This document shows positions 7,556 to 16,918 of a DNA stretch of 59,115 bases, piece by piece. The notes under the pieces are model-generated. The model saw nothing but the letters and a program-made list of their open reading frames with translations, had not been told where the DNA came from and ran no database searches. The stretch spans positions 1 through 59,115 of the forward strand of contig JAAYAN010000031.1 of NCBI GenBank assembly GCA_012719345.1. Reading direction: 5' to 3'. Positions within the stretch are counted from its first letter, which is position 1. The number at the start of each line of letters is the position of its first letter. This DNA comes from Ignavibacteria bacterium (GTDB lineage Bacteria > Bacteroidota > Ignavibacteria > Ignavibacteriales > Melioribacteraceae). Made by a program: the position numbers and the translations under genes.

Positions 7556-8713
7556 ATGAATTTAATTCACAAAAAAACGAAGAAAATCTCAATATATATT
7601 TTAATAATATTTACTGTTTTTGGCTGTAAAAATGCTTCAATCTCTTCAGCAAAAAATGGACTAGTTTTTAACGACAGCCTAAGAACTTCTGAACAGATTG
7701 AATTGATTTATGAAAATGCTAAATTCTTCCCGGATAAAACTCAATTATCGCTGGCATTTATTGAAAAAAATGATGTTAGTTATTACGGAGTCAAACGGGA
7801 AAGCGATACTTTGTTTTTTACAAATAATTCGGATAGAGTATTTGAGATAGGCTCGCTTACAAAAACATTTACTTCAACTTTGCTTGCGGGTTTTGCAATT
7901 TCCGGTGAAATAAAAATAGAAGAAAAAATTAATGACTATTTGCAGTTTCGGATAAAAGATAATATTCCAATTACATTCAAAGAGCTTGCAAACCACACAT
8001 CGGGCTTGCCGCGAGAACCATCAAATATGTTTTGGAGTGCAATTTTAAACCCGGATGATCCTTTTAAAACGTACGACGAGAAAAAGCTGAAAGAATATTT
8101 GATGAAAAAAATAATTAAGCCGGATGATTCAGCCCGGCGTTTCAAATACTCAAACTTAGGTGCCGGTATTCTCGGATATGTATTATGCCAGATTAAAAGA
8201 ACAACATACGAAGACCTTTTAAATCGCAATATATTTTCAAAGTATAAAATGTTAAGTTCTACTACACAAATAAAAATGGTTAAGCAAAAAATAGTAAATG
8301 GACTTGATGAAAACGGAAATGAAAGTCCTAATTGGATTTGGGATTCTTCTGCGCTGGTTTCGGCAGGCGGAATTCTTTCAAATGCAGAAGATTTATCAAA
8401 ATTTATATCAGCCCAGTTTGATGATACGAACGAAGAACTTAAACTGACACAGAAAATGACTTTTACCGCCAGTCTTTCGGGTGTAAAAAAAATGAAAGGA
8501 ATAGGATTGGGCTGGATTATACTTGAAGGGGCAGATAAAAATAATTGGCATTGGCATAACGGCGGAACATACGGTTATAAAGCATCGGCAGTTTTTGATG
8601 TAAAAGAGAGAATAGGAATAATAATCCTTTCGAACGTTTCTGCTAAAAACAAGTATAACGAAAATATTGATCAATTATCTTTGGAGTTATTAGAAACCCT
8701 GTGTAAAAAATAA
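7556..8713 (+). CDS. Beta-lactamase-fold serine hydrolase lipoprotein
   Basis: This 385-residue protein has a lipoprotein signal peptide with lipobox VFGC (Cys 24). The body is a class C beta-lactamase/penicillin-binding fold. The nucleophile motif SLTK is at residues 100-103 ('EIGSLTKTFTS'), the Tyr motif YSN is near 198 ('FKYSNLGAG'), and HNGG is near 334 in place of KTG. This family includes AmpC-like lactamases, D-amino-acid peptidases and esterases. HNGG rather than KTG points to an esterase or peptidase as easily as a lactamase. It should be membrane-anchored in the periplasm. Confidence 0.8.
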   Translation: MNLIHKKTKKISIYILIIFTVFGCKNASISSAKNGLVFNDSLRTSEQIELIYENAKFFPDKTQLSLAFIEKNDVSYYGVKRESDTLFFTNNSDRVFEIGSLTKTFTSTLLAGFAISGEIKIEEKINDYLQFRIKDNIPITFKELANHTSGLPREPSNMFWSAILNPDDPFKTYDEKKLKEYLMKKIIKPDDSARRFKYSNLGAGILGYVLCQIKRTTYEDLLNRNIFSKYKMLSSTTQIKMVKQKIVNGLDENGNESPNWIWDSSALVSAGGILSNAEDLSKFISAQFDDTNEELKLTQKMTFTASLSGVKKMKGIGLGWIILEGADKNNWHWHNGGTYGYKASAVFDVKERIGIIILSNVSAKNKYNENIDQLSLELLETLCKK

Positions 8714-8759
8714 ATGACCAAAATTTGTATAAATAAAAATAAAACTAACTGGAGATGAG

Positions 8760-9209
8760 ATGGAAAGAATTGATGTTAACTACATTAAAAAGGGTATAAT
8801 TGATACCTATATAGCATTTGGGGTGTTTTTTCTTATTGTTAGTTCAATATCCCTAATAAGTGATATTAATATAGGATTCGACACTCGTTTATTTGGAGGT
8901 GATTGGGAAAATGTTTTTTTCTTCATACAAGGCATTGGTTTTGTTTTTTTTGGATTAAATATAAGAAACAAAAATTATTTTTTTGAAAAAGATGAAAAAG
9001 AAATCAGATATTTCCTTACAAACAACAAGAAAGTTCAGCATATTGAAATTTCGAGTATAGAATCAATCAAAATAAATACAAACACAATAATTATCATATC
9101 AAACGCAAGCAAAGATGAAATTAAACTTGATTTGAAATTTTTTAATTATGATGAACTGAAAAGAATAAAATCTATTTTTGAAGAAATAAAAACTGGAATT
9201 AACAAATAA
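8760..9209 (+). CDS. Small membrane protein with two TM segments and a cytoplasmic tail
   Basis: I do not recognise this 149-residue protein. It has two hydrophobic segments (about residues 15-36 and 52-68) and then a charged C-terminal region of alternating strands and a final helix. This resembles the PH-like tail of small bacterial membrane proteins ('IEISSIESIKINTNTIIIISNASKDEIKLDL'). The SD GGAG at 8751-8754 fits the ATG. It follows the serine hydrolase by 46 bases and converges with the ABC exporter genes. Confidence 0.6.
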   Translation: MERIDVNYIKKGIIDTYIAFGVFFLIVSSISLISDINIGFDTRLFGGDWENVFFFIQGIGFVFFGLNIRNKNYFFEKDEKEIRYFLTNNKKVQHIEISSIESIKINTNTIIIISNASKDEIKLDLKFFNYDELKRIKSIFEEIKTGINK

Positions 9210-9295
9210 TTTACAGTCTCAAATAATTAAATAAATCGTTTCGCTGCATAGAAATTTTGTGTTCCTTTAATAAGCTGATTTTATTTAAAAACTTT

Positions 9296-11122
9296 TCAGG
9301 AAGTTTTTATTTCCTGATCTTTATATTGAAGCTGATAAAGTTTGTAGTAAATTCCCTTTTTCGAAAGAAGTTCCTGATGAGTTCCCATTTCGCGCAATTC
9401 GCCTTTATGCATTACAATAATTTTATCGGCATTCTGTATTGTGGAAAGTCTATGGGCAATTACAATTGAAGTTCTGTTTACAAGCAGTTTTTCAATCGCT
9501 TTCTGAATAAGAATTTCAGTTTCGGTATCTACGCTCGATGTTGCTTCATCAAGAATTAAAATGCTGGGATTGTAAGCCATTGCACGGGCAAACGAGATAA
9601 GCTGTTTTTGCCCTACGCTTAAAGTTGCGCCTTTTTCTTTTACTTCTTCTTCGTACATACCCGGAAGCTCCGAAATAAAATTGTGCGCCCCGACAATCTT
9701 CGAAGCTTCAATTGCCATTTCATCAGTTATTTCAGATGAATTAAGGCTTATGTTCGATTTAATTGTGCCCGAAAACAAGAAAACATCCTGCAGAACAATT
9801 GAAACCCGGCGGCGTAATTCATCAATATTTATATTCCGAATATCAGTCCCGTCTATTGTTATACTGCCCTTTTCAATATCGTAAAACCGTGTAAGAATAT
9901 TTATAAGAGTTGTTTTTCCTGCTCCGGTGGCGCCTACAATTGCAACAGTTTCACCAGGATTTATTTTAAATGAAACATCTTTAAGAACATATTCGCCGGG
10001 GTTATAAGCGTGATAAACATTTTTAAATTCAATTTCGCCTTTAATGTTTTGCAGACTTACAGGATTTTCGGGACTAGGAATAATTGTATTATTATCCATT
10101 AATTTAAAAATTCTTTCGGAAGACGCCATTGCTGTCTGCATTATATTATACTTTTCAGCAAGATCGCGTATCGGCCGGAAAAACATTTCCACATACTGAA
10201 TAAATGCAAAAAGTACCCCAACCGTCATCAAACCCTGAATAACATTTCCGCCGCCGTACCAGATAATAAGAGCAATTGCAAGCGAACTTAAAAATTCAAC
10301 AACAGGAAAAAACACTGCGTGGTAAAAAATTGATACGATATTGCTTTTTTTATGATCGGCATTAATTTCCGAAAATTTGCGGAGTTCGTCTTTGTCTTTT
10401 GCAAAAAGCTGCACAATGCTCATTCCGGTGATGTGTTCCTGCATATAAGTGTTAAGCCGTGCAAGATGCAGCCTCACATCGCGGTACGATTCGCGCACTT
10501 TTTTTCGGAAAAGAAATGTTGCATAAACAAGAAGAGGAAGAACAGATAAGGTTACCAGCGAAAGATCCCACGACATTGCAAACATAAAAGCAAAAATCCA
10601 AACTATTATAAATACATCGCTGAAAACCATTACAATTCCCGAAGAAAAAAGCTCGTTTAATGCTTCAACATCGTTTGTAACGCGCGTTACAATTCTTCCG
10701 TTAGGAGTTTTATCGAAATATTTCAAAGCAAGCCGCTGAACATGGGAAAATATTTTTATTCTTAAATCGTAAATTATTTTTTGCCCCATATATTCGGTGT
10801 AAAATGTAAGATAATACTGAATAACCGATTGAAATATCAAGGAGAGCAGAAGCATAACTGAAATAAGCAGAAGTCCATGATAATCGCCGTTTGTAATTTT
10901 ATCGTCGATGGCAATTTTTGTAAGATACGGACGTAAGGGACCGAAACCTGCAACAAGCACATTTAAAAATATAGCCAGCACAACATATTTGCGGTATGGT
11001 TTTACATATCCCAAAAGACGTTTCATCAATCGGGCATCGTAAGCTTTACCTAAAACTTCGTCGTCTTTTTCGTAAGGCGTATTACCGCCTTTCCCGCTGT
11101 TTCCAGCTCCGCCGCCTCTCAT
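9296..11122 (-). CDS. ABC exporter half-transporter with a catalytic Walker B (heterodimer subunit 2)
   Basis: This 608-residue protein has six membrane helices (about residues 40-330) and a C-terminal ATPase. Walker A is 'GATGAGKTT' (near 400) and Walker B is 'ILILDEATSSVD', with the catalytic Glu. The signature is LSVGQ rather than LSGGQ, and the switch His is in 'IVIAHRLSTI'. A Gly-rich N-terminal tail precedes the membrane domain. It overlaps the upstream partner gene by 4 bases. With the partner it should form an MsbA/LmrA-like exporter with one full and one degenerate ATP site. The substrate is unknown (lipids or drugs are typical). Confidence 0.85.
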   Translation of the reverse strand: MRGGGAGNSGKGGNTPYEKDDEVLGKAYDARLMKRLLGYVKPYRKYVVLAIFLNVLVAGFGPLRPYLTKIAIDDKITNGDYHGLLLISVMLLLSLIFQSVIQYYLTFYTEYMGQKIIYDLRIKIFSHVQRLALKYFDKTPNGRIVTRVTNDVEALNELFSSGIVMVFSDVFIIVWIFAFMFAMSWDLSLVTLSVLPLLVYATFLFRKKVRESYRDVRLHLARLNTYMQEHITGMSIVQLFAKDKDELRKFSEINADHKKSNIVSIFYHAVFFPVVEFLSSLAIALIIWYGGGNVIQGLMTVGVLFAFIQYVEMFFRPIRDLAEKYNIMQTAMASSERIFKLMDNNTIIPSPENPVSLQNIKGEIEFKNVYHAYNPGEYVLKDVSFKINPGETVAIVGATGAGKTTLINILTRFYDIEKGSITIDGTDIRNINIDELRRRVSIVLQDVFLFSGTIKSNISLNSSEITDEMAIEASKIVGAHNFISELPGMYEEEVKEKGATLSVGQKQLISFARAMAYNPSILILDEATSSVDTETEILIQKAIEKLLVNRTSIVIAHRLSTIQNADKIIVMHKGELREMGTHQELLSKKGIYYKLYQLQYKDQEIKTS

Positions 11123-12858
11123 ATAGTTTTCAACTCTTCTTCAAGCATTTGTTTATAATTGATGTCCGCATAAATTCCTTTCAGTTCAACAAGTTCGCTG
11201 TGCGTACCCTGCTCTTTAATAATTCCTTCATCTAAAACGTAAATTCTGTCGGCTTCTTTTACTGTGGAAATCCGGTGGCTTATTATTATGCTTGTCCGGT
11301 TTATCATATACTCTTTCAGTCTTTTAAGAATTTCCTCCTCGGTATGAGTATCCACAGCCGAAAAGGAATCGTCAAGTATAAGAATTTTAGGATCGACAGC
11401 CAAAGCGCGGGCAAGGCAGGTTCTTTGCTTTTGTCCTCCCGAAAGAGTAATGCCCTTTTCACCAAGTATAGTTTCGTATTTTTTAGGAAACGATTCAACG
11501 TCTTTTGAAAGCTGCGATATATGGGCAACTTTATTTAAAAGCGATTCATCAGCGTCTTTAATTCCGTAAAGAATATTATTTTTAAGCGTTTCCGAAAACA
11601 GGAAAGTCTCTTGAGGGACGTATCCTATTGCTTTCCGGAGATGATTTAACGGCATATTTTTAACATTTACGCCGTCAATAAGTATTTCACCGGAAGTTGC
11701 ATCATACATTCTTGGAATTAGATTAACAAGTGAGGTTTTCCCTACACCGGTTTTACCGATAATTGCAACGGTTTCTCCTTTGCTAATTTTAAAACTGACG
11801 TTTTTAAGTACTTCGGGCAGACCCGGACTATAACTGAAAGTAACATTTTTAAATTCAATTTCACCAGACAAATCTTTTATTTCGGGTTTTTCAGGATCGG
11901 TTATTTCATATTCTTCATCAAGAATATTTTTAAGCCGGCGCATACTTGCATCTGCCTGCTGAATAATATTAGCAACCCAGCCGAAAGCAATTACAGGCCA
12001 TATCAGCATTCCTAAATACGCAATAAAAGCAGAAATTTCCCCAATGGTCATTTCGCCGTTTATTATCATTCCGCCGCCAAGCCAGATAACAACAATACCC
12101 GAAATTCCGGTTATAAAAAAAAGCACCGGATGAAACAAAGCCTGAATTCGAACCTTGTTCATATTTTTATTCAAATACTCGTTGCTTAAAATGGTAAAGT
12201 CTTTTATTTCGCTGTTGCTGCGGACGTACGATTTTATAACTCGTATTCCGGCAAAACTTTCCTGGGCGCGTGTTGTCAATTCCGAAAATTTTTCTTGAAT
12301 CTGCGTGTACATTTTATGAATTTTTTTGCTGATTCTGTAAATAGCATAAGAAAGAAACGGCAGAGGAAGAAGCGAATAAACTGTAAGCAAAGGATTTATA
12401 CTCAGCATAATAATGATTATTATAATAAATTTAGTTCCTGTATCAATTGAATACATTATTGCCGGACCAATAAACATACGTACCGCACTGATGTCGTTAG
12501 TTGCGTGCGCCATCAAATTTCCGGTAGAATTATTTTGAAAATACCTTAGCGAAAGTTTTTGTAAATGCGCCCAGAAATCCTGCCGTAAATCGTATTCAAT
12601 TTCGCGGGAAACAACAATAATAGTCTGCCTGATAAGAAACCGGAAAAATCCGCTTACAATTGCCACACCGACAATTATAAAAGCATATCTTGCAAGAAGT
12701 TCATAATTTACTTCTTCCATTAAAAGATTAATACTGTCTTTAAGCAACAACGGAATAGCAACCTGACCGGCATTTGAAATAAGAATAAATAAAACGCCGG
12801 CAGCAAGTGATTTTTTGTAACGGGCAAAATACTTTTTGAGATGCCTTAAACTGCCCAT
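11119..12858 (-). CDS. ABC exporter half-transporter with a degenerate Walker B (heterodimer subunit 1)
   Basis: This 579-residue protein has six membrane helices and a nucleotide-binding domain. Walker A is 'GKTGVGKTS' and the signature is the canonical LSGGQKQR. Walker B is 'ILILDDSFSAVD', where the catalytic Glu is replaced by Asp. This is the mirror image of the downstream partner (LSVGQ with a catalytic Glu). Their dimer would therefore build one consensus and one degenerate ATP site, as in TM287/288 and BmrCD-type exporters. It is transcribed first, and its stop overlaps the partner start by 4 bases. Confidence 0.85.
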   Translation of the reverse strand: MGSLRHLKKYFARYKKSLAAGVLFILISNAGQVAIPLLLKDSINLLMEEVNYELLARYAFIIVGVAIVSGFFRFLIRQTIIVVSREIEYDLRQDFWAHLQKLSLRYFQNNSTGNLMAHATNDISAVRMFIGPAIMYSIDTGTKFIIIIIIMLSINPLLTVYSLLPLPFLSYAIYRISKKIHKMYTQIQEKFSELTTRAQESFAGIRVIKSYVRSNSEIKDFTILSNEYLNKNMNKVRIQALFHPVLFFITGISGIVVIWLGGGMIINGEMTIGEISAFIAYLGMLIWPVIAFGWVANIIQQADASMRRLKNILDEEYEITDPEKPEIKDLSGEIEFKNVTFSYSPGLPEVLKNVSFKISKGETVAIIGKTGVGKTSLVNLIPRMYDATSGEILIDGVNVKNMPLNHLRKAIGYVPQETFLFSETLKNNILYGIKDADESLLNKVAHISQLSKDVESFPKKYETILGEKGITLSGGQKQRTCLARALAVDPKILILDDSFSAVDTHTEEEILKRLKEYMINRTSIIISHRISTVKEADRIYVLDEGIIKEQGTHSELVELKGIYADINYKQMLEEELKTI

Positions 12859-12921
12859 ATTTCCTTTCTGTAAAATATTTTAATAAGTTAGCTGGAACTT
12901 TATCCGATAACTCAAATAAAA

Positions 12922-14193
12922 TTAAATCAGTTCAAAACCTGTATATTTTCTTAAAACTTCCGGAACAACAATATGACCGTCGGAAGTTTGATAATTTTCC
13001 AATATTGAAACCATCAAGCGGCTTGTTGCAAGTCCCGAACCGTTAAGAGTGTGCACAAATTCCAGTTTTTTATCTTCTTTTTTGCGGAAACGAATATTTG
13101 CTCTCCGCGCCTGAAAATTCCAGAATGTGCTGCAGGAAGAAGCTTCGAGCCACTTGTTTTCGGCAGGCGACCAAGTTTCGAGATCGTAACATTTTGCAGC
13201 GGCAAAGCTGAGATCGCCGGTACAAAGAGCTAAAACTCTGTAAGGAATTTTAAGATTTTCGAGTATTTCGGTAGCATCCGAAACAAGGTTTTCCAACTCG
13301 GCAAGCGAATTTTCGGGTTTAACAAATTTTACCATTTCAACCTTGTTGAATTGATGTACGCGCAAAAATCCTTTCGAGTCTTTGCCGTAGGAACCTGCTT
13401 CCCGGCGGAAACAAGCCGAATAGCCTACATAATTAACAGGCAATTGATCTTCTTCGAATATTTCATTCCGGTGAAGATTTGTAATCGGCACTTCGGCGGT
13501 GGGTATAGGATAAAGTCCGTCGCGTTCAATTGTGTACATATCGTCTGCCATTTTAGGAAGCTGTCCTGTTCCGCGCATCGAATCGGCGTTCACCATAAAC
13601 GGCGGGAAAATTTCTGTATATCCGTGTTTATTAATATGAAGATCGAGCATATAATTTATAAGCGCCCGTTCAAGGGTTGCGCCCTTTCCTTTGTATACAG
13701 GAAAACCTGAGCCGGTTATTTTAGCACCGCGTTCAAAATCGAGGATATTCAGTTTTGTTCCTAAAGCAAGATGATCCTGCGGAGTGAAATTAAATTCTTC
13801 GTAACCGGAGGGATACCAATTGCGTGCTTCTACATTATCAGTGCTGCTTTTTCCAAATGGAACGCTTTCGTGCGGAAGGTTAGGTATCCACATTAAAATA
13901 TCATTTAACGAACTGTCAATTTCGGCAAGTTTATCGTCGCGAAGTTTAATATCATCGCCAAGCTGTTTCATTTCGGCAATTATTGCATCGGCATTCTGTC
14001 CGGCCTTTTTAAGTTTACCCACTTCCTGCGAAACAGAATTTTTACGGGCTTTTAAATCTTCAACCTTTGTTATTATGCTTCTTCTTTCTGTATCAAGAGC
14101 AATAATTTCGTCAACTCTGTTTTTTTCGTTTTTGCTTTCAATTCCTTTTTTTACAGTGTCAGGATTTTCGCGTATAAATTTTAAATCTAGCAT
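12922..14193 (-). CDS. serS: Seryl-tRNA synthetase
   Basis: This 423-residue class II synthetase charges tRNA-Ser. The N-terminal 110 residues form the long antiparallel coiled-coil arm that grips the tRNA long variable arm ('VEDLKARKNSVSQEVGKLKKAG'). The catalytic core has motif 2 ('CFRREAGSYGKDSKGFLRVHQF') and motif 3 ('GSGLATSRLMVSILE', near residue 388). The length is normal for the family. The gene lies downstream of leuS on the same strand, separated by 109 bases that hold an inverted hexamer repeat. Confidence 0.97.
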   Translation of the reverse strand: MLDLKFIRENPDTVKKGIESKNEKNRVDEIIALDTERRSIITKVEDLKARKNSVSQEVGKLKKAGQNADAIIAEMKQLGDDIKLRDDKLAEIDSSLNDILMWIPNLPHESVPFGKSSTDNVEARNWYPSGYEEFNFTPQDHLALGTKLNILDFERGAKITGSGFPVYKGKGATLERALINYMLDLHINKHGYTEIFPPFMVNADSMRGTGQLPKMADDMYTIERDGLYPIPTAEVPITNLHRNEIFEEDQLPVNYVGYSACFRREAGSYGKDSKGFLRVHQFNKVEMVKFVKPENSLAELENLVSDATEILENLKIPYRVLALCTGDLSFAAAKCYDLETWSPAENKWLEASSCSTFWNFQARRANIRFRKKEDKKLEFVHTLNGSGLATSRLMVSILENYQTSDGHIVVPEVLRKYTGFELI

Positions 14194-14213
14194 ATATTTA
14201 TCTCTTTTCCTTG

Positions 14214-14292
14214 ATCTTATTCTTAATCATAATCTTAATTTTGTTTTAACTCTTAATCATATAAAGAGTAAGATTAGGAGTATGAGTAAGAT
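14214..14292. repeat. Inverted arrays of a degenerate hexamer between leuS and serS
   Basis: The left arm (14214-14239) is built from hexamers such as CTTATT, CTTAAT, CATAAT and CTTAAT. The right arm (14265-14292) is the approximate reverse complement (AGAGTA, AGATTA, GGAGTA, TGAGTA). The arms can fold into a long imperfect hairpin. A smaller inner stem is ACTCTT (14249-14254) with AAGAGT (14264-14269). It may be a dispersed repeat or an mRNA stabilising or attenuating element. Confidence 0.65.
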
Positions 14293-14302
14293 TTTGTGCA
14301 TT

Positions 14303-16771
14303 CTATTTTACTACAATATTATAAATTTTATTAGGAACATAAATTTCTTTAACAATCTGCTTTCCTTCGGTATGCACCAAAACCTTTTTATCAGAAAAAA
14401 CAGCATTTTTAACATCGTTTTGAGCGCTGTTTACGGGCACAACAACTGTAGCGCGAAGTTTACCGTTAACCTGCACAGCTATAGTAACTTCATCAACGGT
14501 TAACGCATCCGGGTCAGCTTCAAACCATACAGGTTTTTCAAAAAGCATGGTCTCGTTTCCTAAAATATTCCAGCATTCCTCGGCAAGATGAGGCGCAAGC
14601 GGACCAAGCATCACTGCAAATCTTTCAAAAACATAAGCTGCTATTTCTTTTCGGCAGCCGGATATATTTTTAGATAATTCGTTAACAAGTTCCATAAGGA
14701 AAGCTACAGCAGTGTTAAACCGGAAATTTTCTACTTCGCCTGCAAACTTTGCAACAGTCTGGTTTACCTTTCGATAAACGCTTTTTTCAGCATCATTCAT
14801 TTCGGAAACAGCATATTTTGCTGCCGGAGCTGATAATTTTAGAATGTCTTTTGCTCCTTCAAAAAGCGAATAAGTACGCTGAACAAATCTGTCCACTCCA
14901 ACAATTCCCTTATCGCTCCAGTCGCCGCCTAACTCGTAAGGACCCATAAACATAAGGTACATTCTGAAAACGTCGGTGCCGTATTCTTTAATAAATCCAT
15001 CGGGATTTACTACATTTCCGCGGGATTTAGACATTTTTGCGCCCTGATTTGTAATTGTTCCCTGATGAATCAACTTTGTAAAAGGTTCATCGCTGTTTAC
15101 AAGATTTATATCGCGCAGGAATTTGTGCAAAAATCTTGCATAAAGAAGGTGCATTGTAGCGTGTTCGGCTCCGCCGACGTACATATCAACGGGAGTCCAT
15201 TCATTTCCAAGCTTTGTATCAAAAATTCCTTCGGAAAATCTAGGATTTAAATACCGCAAATAATACCACGAAGAATCCATAAAAGTATCCATTGTATCAA
15301 CATCGCGGGTTGCGTGACCGCCGCATTTCGGGCAGACTGTATTCACAAAATCCTTGTTCCCTGCAAGAGGCGAACCTCCGTCAGGTTTAAAATCAACATC
15401 ATAAGGCAGTTCAACCGGAAGCTGGTTTTCGGGAACAGGCAATTCGCCGCATTTTTCGCAATAAACTATCGGGATTGGTGTTCCCCAATATCTTTGCCGC
15501 GAAATAAGCCAATCGCGCAGACGGTAATTTATTTTCTTCTTTCCTTGATTTTTCGATTCCAGAAAGTCTGTAACTTTTTCAATTCCGGTATCCGATGGAA
15601 GACCGTTAAACTGTTCGGAATTTATCATCGTCCCTACTTCAGTAAATGCTTCAAGCAATTCGTCGTTTTCGCCGGTTCCGTCTTTTAAAATCACTTTGCG
15701 GATAGGAAGATTGAATTTTTTTGCAAACGCAAAATCTCTTTCGTCGTGAGCCGGTACAGCCATAACGCATCCGGTTCCGTAACTTGCCAAAACGTAATCG
15801 GCAATCCATATCGGCACTTTTTCGCCATTCACAGGATTAATAGCAAATGCGCCTGTGGGTACGCCCGTTTTTTCTTTAACGGTAGAAGTTCTTTCTATTT
15901 CGGAAAGAGATTTAACCGAGTTTCGGTATTCTTCAACCGCTTTTTTGAATTCGGGTTTTGTTATTCTGTCAACTAATTCATTTTCGGGGGCAATAACTGC
16001 ATAAGTTACTCCAAAAAGAGTATCGGGACGGGTTGTAAAGACTGTAAAAGTCTCGTTGCTTCCTTCAATGCCGAAAACTACTTCACTGCCGGTACTTTTC
16101 CCAATCCAGTTAGTCTGCATCAGCTTTGTTTTCTCCGGCCAGTCAATTTTATTTAAACCTTCTAACAGTTCTTCGGCATAATTTGTAATTTTATAAAACC
16201 ACTGGGTAAGATTTTTTTGCTCTACCATAGCTCCGCATCTTTCGCACGAACCGTCGTTTTCAACCTGCTCGTTTGCCAAAACTGTCTGACATGAAGGGCA
16301 CCAGTTAACCGGAGCTTTTTTTCTGTAAGCCAGACCTTTATTATAAAGCTGTATAAACAGCCATTGATTCCATTTATAATATTCAGGAACGCAAGTCATC
16401 AACTCGGCATCCCAGTCGTACATGCAGCCCATAGTTTTAAGTTGTTCGCGAATATCTTCAATATTTTTAAATGTACTGTCCTGCGGGTGAACACCTGTTT
16501 TTATTGCATAATTTTCCGCAGGAAGTCCGAAGGCATCGTACCCCATTGGTTCAAAAACATTATAACCCTGCAGCTTTTTCAACCTTGCCCAGCTGTCGGT
16601 AGGACCGTAGTTATACCAGTGTCCGCAATGCAGTTTTGCACCTGAAGGATAAATAAACATTACAAGGCAGTACAATTTTTTGGCTAAATCCGAAAGGTCT
16701 GTCTTATAGACTTTGCTATCTTCCCAATTTTTTTGCCATTTTTCTTCAACTTCTTTAAAAGGATATTTCAT
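14303..16771 (-). CDS. leuS: Leucyl-tRNA synthetase
   Basis: This 822-residue class I synthetase charges tRNA-Leu. The HIGH-type motif is HCGH ('YPSGAKLHCGHWYNYGPTD', near residue 52), and KMSKS lies near residue 578 ('GAKMSKSRGNVVNPDG'). The CP1 editing domain is present: 'TTRPDTLFGVTY' and 'GTGCVMAVPAHDERDFAFA', including the Asp that discriminates mischarged amino acids. Zinc-like Cys pairs occur in two places ('CPSCQTVLANEQVENDGSCERC' and 'CEKCGELP...CPKCGGH'). The C-terminal anticodon and tail domains are complete. Confidence 0.97.
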   Translation of the reverse strand: MKYPFKEVEEKWQKNWEDSKVYKTDLSDLAKKLYCLVMFIYPSGAKLHCGHWYNYGPTDSWARLKKLQGYNVFEPMGYDAFGLPAENYAIKTGVHPQDSTFKNIEDIREQLKTMGCMYDWDAELMTCVPEYYKWNQWLFIQLYNKGLAYRKKAPVNWCPSCQTVLANEQVENDGSCERCGAMVEQKNLTQWFYKITNYAEELLEGLNKIDWPEKTKLMQTNWIGKSTGSEVVFGIEGSNETFTVFTTRPDTLFGVTYAVIAPENELVDRITKPEFKKAVEEYRNSVKSLSEIERTSTVKEKTGVPTGAFAINPVNGEKVPIWIADYVLASYGTGCVMAVPAHDERDFAFAKKFNLPIRKVILKDGTGENDELLEAFTEVGTMINSEQFNGLPSDTGIEKVTDFLESKNQGKKKINYRLRDWLISRQRYWGTPIPIVYCEKCGELPVPENQLPVELPYDVDFKPDGGSPLAGNKDFVNTVCPKCGGHATRDVDTMDTFMDSSWYYLRYLNPRFSEGIFDTKLGNEWTPVDMYVGGAEHATMHLLYARFLHKFLRDINLVNSDEPFTKLIHQGTITNQGAKMSKSRGNVVNPDGFIKEYGTDVFRMYLMFMGPYELGGDWSDKGIVGVDRFVQRTYSLFEGAKDILKLSAPAAKYAVSEMNDAEKSVYRKVNQTVAKFAGEVENFRFNTAVAFLMELVNELSKNISGCRKEIAAYVFERFAVMLGPLAPHLAEECWNILGNETMLFEKPVWFEADPDALTVDEVTIAVQVNGKLRATVVVPVNSAQNDVKNAVFSDKKVLVHTEGKQIVKEIYVPNKIYNIVVK

Positions 16772-16918
16772 AAAAAACTATAATTTAATTAATAATGATC
16801 AGTGAATAATTCGGACTTATAAAAATTCTGCAACATTTTCAAAAACAAACATCGTAAAAATAACAGAATTAATTATAATATTTCACATCAAATTAAGGGT
16901 TTAAGGCAAAATATTAAT

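Noticed and set aside
13820-14503. 227-residue open frame on the plus strand across the start of serS and the end of leuS
   Set aside because: It runs antisense to two well-supported synthetase genes, is low-complexity Ser/Phe-rich, and has no ribosome site or known motif.
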